Shown here piece by piece: positions 8,660 through 15,940 of a stretch of 19,237 nt of DNA. A program made the position numbers and the translations under genes. Position 1 is the stretch's first letter; the number at the start of each line of letters is the position of its first letter. The stretch is from the NCBI GenBank assembly GCA_049509915.1, contig JBEKZL010000200.1:1-19237 (forward strand). Reading direction: 5' to 3'. The DNA comes from JBEKYD01 sp049509915. GTDB taxonomy: Bacteria; Acidobacteriota; Terriglobia; Bryobacterales; Bryobacteraceae. The notes under the pieces are model-generated. The model saw nothing but the letters and a program-made list of their open reading frames with translations, did not search any database and had not been told where the DNA came from.

Positions 8660-9520
8660 TTGGAAGCGGAAATCGGAATAATCGGCGGCAGTGGGTTGTA
8701 TTCCATGCCCGGATTTGAGGCGCAGGAAGAGACGATGCTGGAAACGCCATTCGGCGCGCCCTCGGACAACTATGTACTGGGACGGCTGGCGGGCCGGAAG
8801 GTGGCGTTTCTGGCGCGGCACGGGCGGGGGCACCGAATATCGCCATCAGAGCTGAATTTTCGCGCCAACATTTACGGCCTGAAGCGGCTGGGGGTGGAAC
8901 GAATCATTTCACTGAGCGCGGTGGGCTCGCTCAAGGAGGAGCACAAGCCGCTCGATTTCGTGATTCCAGACCAATTTGTGGACCGCACACTGGGGCGCGC
9001 GTCGACGTTCTTCGGGGAGGGGCTGGTGGCGCACGTGAGCTTCGCCGAGCCGGTGTGCCCGCAGTTGAGCGAGGTGGTGCGGGACGCATGCGAGGCCGCG
9101 GGGGTATCGGCGACGAGGGGTGGAACGTACGTGTGCATGGAAGGCCCGGCGTTTTCGACGAAGGCGGAATCGTTCCTATACCGAAGCTGGGGCATGGACG
9201 TGATCGGGATGACGAATCTGACCGAGGCGAAGCTGGCGCGGGAAGCGGAAATTTGTTACGTGACCGTGGCGATGGTGACGGATTACGACTGCTGGCACGA
9301 GGACCACGACGCGGTGACGGTGACGCAGATTATCGCCACGCTGACGAAGAACGCCGAGAACGCGTGCAAAGTGGTAGCGGAAGCGGTGGCACGGACGCCG
9401 GCCGAACGAGGGTGCAAGTGCGGCTCGGCGCTGGCCCACGCGATTCTGACGGACCGGAAGCTGGTGCCGGAGGCGACGCAGCGCAAACTGGGGATACTGG
9501 TTGATAAGTACTTCGTGTAA
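8660..9520 (+). CDS. mtnP: S-methyl-5'-thioadenosine phosphorylase
   Basis: A 286-residue enzyme that cleaves methylthioadenosine with phosphate to adenine and methylthioribose-1-phosphate, the first step in recovering methionine from polyamine and SAM by-products. Family motifs: IGIIGGSGLY (5-14), RHGRGHRISP (53-62), MEGPAFSTKAES (160-171) and GMTNLTEAKLAREAEICY (183-200). MVTDYDCWHEDHD (205-217) holds the two Asp positions that recognise the 6-amino group in adenine-specific members, which separates it from the inosine-type PNP elsewhere in the window. Length is normal. The start is TTG with a good ribosome binding site. It is coupled upstream to the GTPase gene, and its last 20 bases overlap the next gene. 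Confidence 0.93.
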   Translation: MEAEIGIIGGSGLYSMPGFEAQEETMLETPFGAPSDNYVLGRLAGRKVAFLARHGRGHRISPSELNFRANIYGLKRLGVERIISLSAVGSLKEEHKPLDFVIPDQFVDRTLGRASTFFGEGLVAHVSFAEPVCPQLSEVVRDACEAAGVSATRGGTYVCMEGPAFSTKAESFLYRSWGMDVIGMTNLTEAKLAREAEICYVTVAMVTDYDCWHEDHDAVTVTQIIATLTKNAENACKVVAEAVARTPAERGCKCGSALAHAILTDRKLVPEATQRKLGILVDKYFV

Positions 9521-10697
9521 CTCCATCGCGCGCGAGGTGCTGGCCAGCGCGGTGGCAGGAAGGGCCCCCAAGCTGCTACCCCGGGCGTTGATGGAGGAGT
9601 CTAGCAATCGAGCGCTGTTCGGGGTGCTGGCGGAAGGGCTAGCGGACCTGTTCGAACCGCGTCTGTGCGACGTTTATGCGGAATTGTTCGCGCAAGCCGT
9701 AGAGCACGCCGAGCCGGGGCTGGGGGCGGCCGCACTGGTGGCCCGCTACGAGCGGGTTCGCCGACCGCGGCCGGTGGCCAAGGAGCCGCGGCAGGTGTTT
9801 GTACTTTCGCGGGTGACGTTGGGCGCGGACATAGCGGTGACGAGCGTTTTGCTGGCCGCGGCGAAGATCCGGTTTCCCCGCTCGGCGATCGTCTTCGTGG
9901 GGCCGGAGAAGAACTTCGAGTTGTTTGCGGGCGATCCGCGTTTGCGGCACGTGGCAGTGGAATACCGGCGCGGGAATCTGCGGGAGCGGCTGGCGGGGTG
10001 GAAGGAACTGCGCGACATCGTGGGCGGGAAGACAGCGCTGGTGATCGACCCGGATTCGCGCCTGACCCAGCTTGGATTGCTCCCGGTATGCGCCGAGGAG
10101 CGATATCACCTGTTCGAGAGCCGCGCTTATGGCGGGGACAGCGGCCGCGCGCTGAGCGAACTGGCAGCGCGTTGGGCGGCGGATACGTTCGGAGTTCCGG
10201 CGGCGCGGCCGTACCTGGCGTTGGGTCAATTGCCGACCGGGGGGGCGCAGGTCGCGGTCAGCCTGGGTGTGGGCGACAATCCGAACAAGCGGCTGCCGGA
10301 CCCGTTCGAGGCGGAACTGCTGCGCGTGCTGGCGGGCAGCGGGCTCGAATTGTGCGTGGATAAAGGAGCCGGCGGGACCGAAGCCGCGCGGGCGGAAGAG
10401 GCAGTGGCAAGGGCGGGAGTGAAGGTGCGTTTCTGGGAAGGTTCTTTCGCCGGGTTCGCCGGCATCGTGGCACAGAGCCGCTTATACGTAGGCTACGATT
10501 CGGCGGGCCAGCACGCGGCAGCAGCATCGGGAGTGCCGCTGATTTGTATCTTCGCCGGGTTCCCTTCGGCGCGCATGTTCGAGCGTTGGAGGCCGGTGGG
10601 TCCGCAGGCGGTGGTGATTCGGGTGGATCGGCCAGACCCGAAGGAGGTGCTGGCGAAAGTGCGGGTCGCGGTGGCGCGATGGCGAGCGTTGGGGTAA
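9501..10697 (+). CDS. GT9-like (heptosyltransferase-type) glycosyltransferase
   Basis: A protein of up to 398 residues. The C-terminal motif GFAGIVAQSRLYVGYDSAGQHAAAASGVP (about 318-346), followed by an IFAG loop, is the nucleotide-sugar site of the ADP-heptose:LPS heptosyltransferase (GT9/GT-B) fold. The middle has two Rossmann-like segments (VFVLSRVTLGADIAVTSVLL; KTALVIDPDSR). The N-terminal 60 residues are not typical. The assigned start is TTG at 9501 with GGGGA six bases upstream, inside the end of mtnP; GTG at 9537 or ATG at 9591 are alternatives. It would act at the inner face of the cytoplasmic membrane on a glycolipid or LPS-like acceptor. The link to its metabolic neighbours is unclear. 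No usual partner genes for heptose synthesis are visible. Confidence 0.7.
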   Translation: MISTSCNSIAREVLASAVAGRAPKLLPRALMEESSNRALFGVLAEGLADLFEPRLCDVYAELFAQAVEHAEPGLGAAALVARYERVRRPRPVAKEPRQVFVLSRVTLGADIAVTSVLLAAAKIRFPRSAIVFVGPEKNFELFAGDPRLRHVAVEYRRGNLRERLAGWKELRDIVGGKTALVIDPDSRLTQLGLLPVCAEERYHLFESRAYGGDSGRALSELAARWAADTFGVPAARPYLALGQLPTGGAQVAVSLGVGDNPNKRLPDPFEAELLRVLAGSGLELCVDKGAGGTEAARAEEAVARAGVKVRFWEGSFAGFAGIVAQSRLYVGYDSAGQHAAAASGVPLICIFAGFPSARMFERWRPVGPQAVVIRVDRPDPKEVLAKVRVAVARWRALG

Positions 10698-10864
10698 TCA
10701 ACGGCTGCTCCACCGGCAAAGATCGCCGGCGCTACGAAGGAGTGCAACGCCTTCGCGAGGCGCAAAGGGATTCGCCGGTACGCGCAAGTGGCGGGATAGC
10801 CGCCACAAAAAGAGAGGGCGTCGAGATCGGCGTCGCGGCTGCCGGTGGTAAGGAATCTGCCGCG

Positions 10865-10890
10865 AAGAAAAGCCGAGACGAATCTCGGCT
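10865..10890 (-). terminator. Possible intrinsic terminator for leftward transcription
   Basis: On the minus strand an 8-bp perfect stem closes a TTCG tetraloop and is followed by TTTCTT. No minus-strand gene lies to its right, so it would stop antisense transcription. On the plus strand the same hairpin has no T-tract and would be at most a weak terminator for the glycosyltransferase transcript. Confidence 0.3.
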
Positions 10891-10933
10891 CTGCAGCTTG
10901 ACAGCCCGTCGCCACGGAACTGGTACTAGCGCC

Positions 10934-10963
10934 TTTACATTAGACCCCTTGGGATGCTAGGCT
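10934..10963 (+). promoter_or_regulatory. Candidate promoter of the nucleoside-salvage operon
   Basis: TTTACA (10934-10939) and TAGGCT (10958-10963) are 18 bp apart, and TG at 10955-10956 makes an extended -10. Transcription would then begin near 10970, about six bases before the ATG. That fits the lack of any Shine-Dalgarno there. A second -35-like TTGACA at 10898-10903 has no good partner at 16-18 bp. Confidence 0.35.
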
Positions 10964-10975
10964 AAGTGTCTCATA

Positions 10976-12280
10976 ATGCGTACAGTTGACTTGATCCAGC
11001 GCAAGCGCGACGGCGAAGAACTGACACCAGAAGAAATTGAATTCCTGGTGGAAGGCTACACCAAAGGGGAGATCCCGGACTATCAGATGTCGTCGTTTCT
11101 GATGGCCGTCTTTTTTTCCGGGATGTCGGACCGTGAGGTTACCCGGCTGACGGAGTGCATGTTGCGCTCTGGCGATACGGTCGACTTGTCGTCGATTCCG
11201 GGAGTGAAGGTGGACAAGCACTCCACAGGCGGCGTGGGGGACAAGACCAGCCTGATCGTGGCGCCGCTGGCGGCGTCGGCGGGGGTGGTGGTGCCGATGA
11301 TGTCGGGGCGGGCGCTGGGGCACACCGGCGGCACGCTGGACAAGCTGGAATCGATACCGGGCTTTCGCACGGATCTCACCTCCGAGCAGTTTCACAAGCA
11401 ACTATCTGAAATAGGGCTTTGTTTTATCGGGCAGAGCGAGCGGTTGGCTCCGGCCGACCGCAAGCTGTATGCGTTGCGTGATGTGACGGCCACGGTGGAA
11501 TCGATTCCGCTGATTTCATCTTCGATCATGTCGAAGAAAGTGGCCGAGGGAATCGACGCTCTGGTGCTGGATGTAAAGGTGGGCACGGGCGCGTTTATGA
11601 AGAAGCAGGTGGATGCGCGGCGGCTGGCGCAGACGATGGTGGGGATTGGTCGGCGGATGGACAAGAAGGTGCAGGCGCTGATCACGGACATGAACCAGCC
11701 GCTGGGCTTCGCGGTGGGCAACGCGCTGGAAGTGATGGAGGCGTCGCAGACGCTGCAGAATTCCGGACCGGGCGACCTGACCAAGCTCAGCCTGGAATTG
11801 GCGGCGCGGATGATATTTCTGGGTAAGAAGACATCCACACTCGATGAAGCGCGGCGCGTGGCGGAGCAACACCTGGTGGACGGCTCGGCGTACAAGAAGT
11901 TCAAGCAGGCGGTAACCGCGCAGGGGGGCAACGCATTGGCGCTCGACAGGTTCGAACTGCTGCCGAACGCCACCGGGATGCGGGAGGTTCTTTCGCCGCG
12001 CGGCGGTTACGTGAGTTCCATCAACGCCGAGGATATCGGCACGGCCAGCAACATGATCGGGGCGGGGCGAGACAAGAAGGAAGACTCGATCGATCCGGCG
12101 GTGGGAATCATTCTGGAAGTGAAGGCCGGCGAAAAGGTGGAAGCGGGCTCGGTGCTGTGCCGCATTTATCACACCAAGGAAGACCGCCTGGAAGACGCGG
12201 CCGACGTAGTGGAGGACGCGTTCCATATTTCGGGGCAGAAGCCGGACGAGCGGGAACTGATACTGGAAGTGGTTGGGTAG
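10976..12280 (+). CDS. deoA: Pyrimidine-nucleoside / thymidine phosphorylase
   Basis: A 434-residue enzyme splitting pyrimidine (deoxy)nucleosides with phosphate into base and (deoxy)ribose-1-phosphate. The phosphate-binding motif KHSTGGVGDKTSL is at 81-93, and the family signature MSGRALGHTGGTLDKLE is at 109-125. SSSIMSKKVAEGIDALVLDVKVGTGAFMK follows in the alpha/beta domain. The C-terminal domain ends VEAGSVLCRIYHTKEDR. Length is that of Bacillus Pdp or E. coli DeoA. Sequence alone does not settle whether uridine is accepted along with thymidine; presence of cytidine deaminase in the operon makes uridine use plausible. The ATG has no Shine-Dalgarno and may be near-leaderless. It is the first gene of a four-gene operon; the transporter ATG follows its TAG directly. 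Confidence 0.93.
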   Translation: MRTVDLIQRKRDGEELTPEEIEFLVEGYTKGEIPDYQMSSFLMAVFFSGMSDREVTRLTECMLRSGDTVDLSSIPGVKVDKHSTGGVGDKTSLIVAPLAASAGVVVPMMSGRALGHTGGTLDKLESIPGFRTDLTSEQFHKQLSEIGLCFIGQSERLAPADRKLYALRDVTATVESIPLISSSIMSKKVAEGIDALVLDVKVGTGAFMKKQVDARRLAQTMVGIGRRMDKKVQALITDMNQPLGFAVGNALEVMEASQTLQNSGPGDLTKLSLELAARMIFLGKKTSTLDEARRVAEQHLVDGSAYKKFKQAVTAQGGNALALDRFELLPNATGMREVLSPRGGYVSSINAEDIGTASNMIGAGRDKKEDSIDPAVGIILEVKAGEKVEAGSVLCRIYHTKEDRLEDAADVVEDAFHISGQKPDERELILEVVG

Positions 12281-13477
12281 ATGGGCCGCTACACCGGGCT
12301 GCTGGGCCTAGTGGTGCTGCTCGGGGTCGCGTGGCTGTTCTCGAGCCACAAGCGCGAGATCAAGCTGCGGCTGATCGCGTGGGGTCTGGGGTTGCAGTTC
12401 CTATTGGCCCTGCTGGTGCTGAAGACGGGTTTCGGGCGGATTTTCCAAATCATCGGCGCGGGCGTGAACGCCATGTTGGCGTACACGGAAGAAGGCACCA
12501 AGTTCGTCTTCGGTCCGCTGGGGGCGGGAACGGGGCCGATGGGTGTGGTGTTCGCGTTTCAGGTGCTGCCGATCATTATTTTCATCACGTCGTTTTTTTC
12601 GATTTTGTACTACCTGGGCATCATGCAGTGGATCGTGCGCGGCATGGCGATCGGGATGCAGAAGGTGATGGGGGTGAGCGGAGCCGAGTCGCTAAACGTG
12701 GCGGCAAGCATTTTCATGGGGCAGACGGAAGCGCCGCTGACGATTCGGCCGTTTCTGGACGGGTTGACGGAATCCGAACTGTTCACGGTCATGACCAGCG
12801 GGATGGCGCACGTGTCGGGCTCGGTGATGGCGGCGTACGTGAAGATCGCCGGGGTGTCGATCACGCACCTGTTGACGGCGGTGATCATGACCGCGCCGGC
12901 CACGATTATGCTGGCCAAAATATTCGTTCCCGAAACCGAGAAGCCGGTGACAGCGGGCAAGGTGGAGCTGAAGATCGAGAAGACCGGGGTCAACCTGATC
13001 GATGCAGCGGCGCGGGGCGCGGGCGATGGCGTGCAACTGGTGCTAAACATCGCCGCCATGCTGATCGCCTTTCTGGCGCTGATCGCGATGCTGAATGGCA
13101 TGCTTGGCTGGGCGCACACCTCGCTGGAGCAGATTTTCGGCGTAATTTTTTCGCCCGTCGCGTGGCTGATGGGGGTGCCGTGGAAGGACGCCGGGGCAAT
13201 CGGCAATTTGCTGGGAACACGCCTGGCGCTGAATGAATTCGTGGCATTTCTGAAACTGGGGCCAATGGAGAAATCGCTCGATCCGCGCTCCTTCGTGATT
13301 GCGACTTACGCTTTGTGCGGCTTCGCCAATTTCAGCTCCATCGCGATTCAGATCGGGGGCATCGGGGCGCTGGCGCCACGCCGCAAGTCCGACCTGGCGC
13401 GGTTGGGGCTGCGGGCGGTAGCGGCCGGGACGATGGCCAATTTCATGTCCGCCTGCATTGCCGGAATGCTGCTGTGA
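12281..13477 (+). CDS. nupC: Concentrative nucleoside transporter (CNT/NupC family)
   Basis: A 398-residue inner-membrane cation:nucleoside symporter. Family motifs: the N-terminal helices, the GPLGAGTGPMGVVFAFQVLPIIIF core, VSGAESLNVAASIFMGQTEAPL (substrate/ion hairpin with the Gly-Gln-Thr-Glu-Ala-Pro loop), ELFTVMTSGMAHVSGSVMAAYV, RLALNEFVAF and YALCGFANFSSIAIQIGG. About ten membrane spans can be counted from hydrophobic stretches. Length matches E. coli NupC (400). The ATG begins on the base after the upstream stop, and its own TGA overlaps the GTG of the following gene, so translation is coupled on both sides. The operon context supports uptake of both purine and pyrimidine nucleosides. 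Specificity and coupling ion are not determined. Confidence 0.93.
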   Translation: MGRYTGLLGLVVLLGVAWLFSSHKREIKLRLIAWGLGLQFLLALLVLKTGFGRIFQIIGAGVNAMLAYTEEGTKFVFGPLGAGTGPMGVVFAFQVLPIIIFITSFFSILYYLGIMQWIVRGMAIGMQKVMGVSGAESLNVAASIFMGQTEAPLTIRPFLDGLTESELFTVMTSGMAHVSGSVMAAYVKIAGVSITHLLTAVIMTAPATIMLAKIFVPETEKPVTAGKVELKIEKTGVNLIDAAARGAGDGVQLVLNIAAMLIAFLALIAMLNGMLGWAHTSLEQIFGVIFSPVAWLMGVPWKDAGAIGNLLGTRLALNEFVAFLKLGPMEKSLDPRSFVIATYALCGFANFSSIAIQIGGIGALAPRRKSDLARLGLRAVAAGTMANFMSACIAGMLL

Positions 13478-14565
13478 TAGAGGAAGCCAAACGTCTGATT
13501 GAACAACGCACGGCTCTGCAACCGGCCATGGGCGTGGTGTTGGGAAGCGGGTTGGGGGCTTTCGCCGAGGAATTGACCGACCGGGTAGAAATTCCGTACG
13601 CGGAGATTCCGGGCTGGCCGGCGTCGACCGCGGTAGGTCACGCCGGCAAACTGGTGGTGGGCAAGCTGGGCGAGCTGCCGGTGGCGGCGATGGCGGGGCG
13701 GGCGCACCTTTACGAAGGCTACACGCCGGCGCAGGTGACCCACGGGGTACGCGTGCTCCACGCGGTGGGGGTGCGGTCGCTGGTTTTCACCAATGCCGCC
13801 GGCGGCATCAACACCCAGTTTGAACGGGGCGGGTTGGTGCTGATTTCCGATCACATCAATCTGCAGGGATCGAATCCGCTGGTGGGCCCGAACGACAACT
13901 CTCTGGGGCCGCGTTTTCCGGATATGTCCGAGATTTATTCGCGAGCATATCGGAAGATTGCCAAGCGCGTGGCCGAGGATTTGTGCATCTTTCTACCGGA
14001 AGGCGTGTACGCCGCCATGCTAGGCCCGAGTTACGAGACGCCGGCTGAAATCCGGTACCTACGCGCGATAGGCGCCGACCTGGTAGGGATGTCGACGGTA
14101 GCGGAAGCGATTGTGGCCAACCATATGGGGATGAAAGTCTTGGGAATCTCCACGGTGACCAATATGGCGGCGGGTGTGCTGCCGCACCGACTGATTGCGG
14201 CGGCGCTGGCGGCGCGGGAAAACGCTTTCGCGCCTTACTCGAAGTTTCGGGTGGGGGCGGCGATCGAAGACGCGTCGGGGCGCATTCACACGGGCTGCAA
14301 CGTGGAGAACGCCACTTACGGCCTGACCCTGTGCGCCGAGCGCGTGGCGGTGTTCAAAGCGATTTCCGAGGGCGCGCGCGAGTTTCGGCGGGCGGTGGTA
14401 GCGGCCGATACGGACATACTAACCCCACCGTGCGGCGCCTGCCGCCAGATCCTCTGGGAGTTTTGCGGGGACGTGGAACTCGACCTCGTGAACCTGGCCG
14501 GCAAGATGGAAACCTATCGTTTGAAAGATCTGTTCCCTAAGCCCTTCGATGCTTCGTATTTGTAG
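13474..14565 (+). CDS. punA-cdd: Single-chain purine nucleoside phosphorylase - cytidine deaminase fusion
   Basis: One uninterrupted frame of 363 residues, starting at GTG 13474 inside the upstream TGA. Residues 1 to about 238 are trimeric-type PNP: GVVLGSGLGAF (20-30), MAGRAHLYEGY (73-83), FTNAAGGIN (105-113), MLGPSYETPAEIRYL (182-196, Glu188), GMSTVAEAIVA (205-215) and STVTNMAAG (226-234, Asn230). Residues about 240-363 are a nearly complete tetrameric-type cytidine deaminase: IAAALAARENAFAPYSKFRVG (Zn-fold start), CNVENATYG, CAER (Cys287, catalytic Glu289) and PCGACRQ (Cys320, Cys323). PNPs normally continue for about 35 more residues with an (S/N)HEEVL motif whose His contacts the ribose; that part is missing at the junction. 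It sits between the nucleoside transporter and the deaminase genes. Activities expected: inosine/guanosine phosphorolysis and cytidine-to-uridine deamination. Whether the PNP half remains active is open. Confidence 0.9.
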   Translation: MIEEAKRLIEQRTALQPAMGVVLGSGLGAFAEELTDRVEIPYAEIPGWPASTAVGHAGKLVVGKLGELPVAAMAGRAHLYEGYTPAQVTHGVRVLHAVGVRSLVFTNAAGGINTQFERGGLVLISDHINLQGSNPLVGPNDNSLGPRFPDMSEIYSRAYRKIAKRVAEDLCIFLPEGVYAAMLGPSYETPAEIRYLRAIGADLVGMSTVAEAIVANHMGMKVLGISTVTNMAAGVLPHRLIAAALAARENAFAPYSKFRVGAAIEDASGRIHTGCNVENATYGLTLCAERVAVFKAISEGAREFRRAVVAADTDILTPPCGACRQILWEFCGDVELDLVNLAGKMETYRLKDLFPKPFDASYL

Positions 14566-15919
14566 CGTTCTCCTGTTCGTTTCGAGCCTGTTCGCCGAGC
14601 AGGCGGACTGGATCTGGAGCGCGCGCTATGTGATCACCGAGGACGCGGCGCACCGGGTGATCGAGCAGGGCGCGGTGGCGGTGCGAGGCGGCGCGATTCT
14701 GGCGGTGGGACCGAAGGCCGAAATCGATGCTCGCTTTCAAGCCGGGCGGCGGCTGGACCGGCCGGACGCGATTCTGGCACCGGGGCTGATCGACACGCAT
14801 ACCCACGCAGCGATGTCGCTGTTTCGGGGTATCGCGGACGACCGCAAGCTGCAGGATTGGCTCGAGAAGTACATCTTTCCCGCCGAGGCCAAGAATGTCA
14901 GCGACGATTTCGTGCGCTGGGGCACGCGGCTGGGATGCCTGGAAATGCTGCTCTCCGGCACCACCACGTTTACCGATATGTATTACTTCGAGGACGTGGT
15001 GGCGGAAGCGTCGAAGGAAGCCGGGATGCGAGGCGTGTTGGGCGAGACCATCATCGGATTTCCGGTGGCCGATGCCAAGACGCCGGCGGATGCGCTGGCT
15101 TTTACGGAAAAGTACCTGACGCGTTTCGCAGGCGATCCTTTGGTGGTTCCGGCGGTGGCGCCGCACGCTCTCTATACGAATTCGGACGAGACGCTGAAGG
15201 CGGCACGGGCGCTGGCCAACCGGCACCACGCGCCGCTGCTAATCCACGTGGGGGAAACGCGGAAGGAGAACGAGGACGCGCTGGCGGCGCGCCACATGAC
15301 CGCCATCGAGACGCTAGAAAGCCTGGGCGTATTCAACGGCCGCACGGTGGCGGCGCACTGCGTTTGGGCGAACGAAAGGGACCTGGCGATTTTGAAAGCG
15401 CACGGGGTAGGCGTGGCGCATTGCCCGTCGAGCAATATGAAGCTGGCCAGCGGGGTGGCGCCGGTGGTGCGCATGTTGCAGCTTGGAATCGACGTGGGGC
15501 TGGGGCCGGACGGTCCGGCGGGCAGCAACAACGACTTCAACATGTTTGAAGAGATGGACCTGGCGGCGAAACTGCAGAAAGTTACGACTCTCGATCCGCA
15601 GGTTCTGCCGGCGGGGCAAGCGTTGGAGATGGCGACCATCGGCGGGGCGCGGGTGCTGGGAATGGACAAAGAGATCGGCTCGCTCGAACCGGGAAAGCGC
15701 GCCGATATGATTACGGTGCGCCTCGACCGCGCTAACGCCGTGCCGTTGTACGACCCGATTTCGCAAATGGTCTATGCCTTAAAGGGCGACGATGTGCGCG
15801 ATGTGATGGTGAACGGCAGGGCGGTGGTGCGGGATGCCAGGATTCTGACACTGAACCAGGCGCAGATCCTGCAAAAGGCTGAAGAATACCGGGACAAAAT
15901 CAGCCGGTCGCTGCGATAG
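14549..15919 (+). CDS. mtaD: Methylthioadenosine/S-adenosylhomocysteine deaminase-type amidohydrolase with signal peptide
   Basis: A 456-residue metal-dependent amidohydrolase of the MtaD/TrzN/SsnA branch, removing the 6-amino group from methylthioadenosine, SAH or adenosine. Motifs: GLIDTHTHAAMSLFRG (His84, His86), LLIHVGET (His233, Glu236), VAAHCVW (His270) and GPDGPAGSNNDFNMFEEM (Asp321). The last replaces the usual GTDG with GPDG, keeping the metal-binding Asp. The C-terminal beta domain resumes at SLEPGKRADM. The first 16 residues (MLRICSVLLFVSSLFA) look like a short signal peptide, unusual for a normally cytosolic enzyme and suggesting periplasmic action. The ATG overlaps the end of the fusion gene by 17 bp with no clear Shine-Dalgarno, so translation likely depends on re-initiation. 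Exact substrate is uncertain; adenosine to inosine would feed the PNP. Confidence 0.87.
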   Translation: MLRICSVLLFVSSLFAEQADWIWSARYVITEDAAHRVIEQGAVAVRGGAILAVGPKAEIDARFQAGRRLDRPDAILAPGLIDTHTHAAMSLFRGIADDRKLQDWLEKYIFPAEAKNVSDDFVRWGTRLGCLEMLLSGTTTFTDMYYFEDVVAEASKEAGMRGVLGETIIGFPVADAKTPADALAFTEKYLTRFAGDPLVVPAVAPHALYTNSDETLKAARALANRHHAPLLIHVGETRKENEDALAARHMTAIETLESLGVFNGRTVAAHCVWANERDLAILKAHGVGVAHCPSSNMKLASGVAPVVRMLQLGIDVGLGPDGPAGSNNDFNMFEEMDLAAKLQKVTTLDPQVLPAGQALEMATIGGARVLGMDKEIGSLEPGKRADMITVRLDRANAVPLYDPISQMVYALKGDDVRDVMVNGRAVVRDARILTLNQAQILQKAEEYRDKISRSLR

Positions 15920-15940
15920 CCCGATACCAGGAAATTTCAT

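Larger units (their letters stand above)
10698..10975. other. Intergenic region with four inverted repeats
   Basis: No coding frame looks real in this 278-bp gap. Perfect stems: CCGGC/GCCGG (10713-10729), CGAAGG/CCTTCG (10735-10755), GTGGCGG/CCGCCAC (10788-10806) and AGCCGAGA/TCTCGGCT (10871-10890). The first three lack T-tracts and may be REP-like elements or parts of an RNA. The promoter of the nucleoside-salvage operon must lie at the right end. Confidence 0.5.

Noticed and set aside
12157..13236. A plus-strand frame overlapping deoA and nupC
   Set aside because: Composition is Gly/Arg-rich and featureless, while the other frame encodes well-conserved enzymes through the whole stretch.
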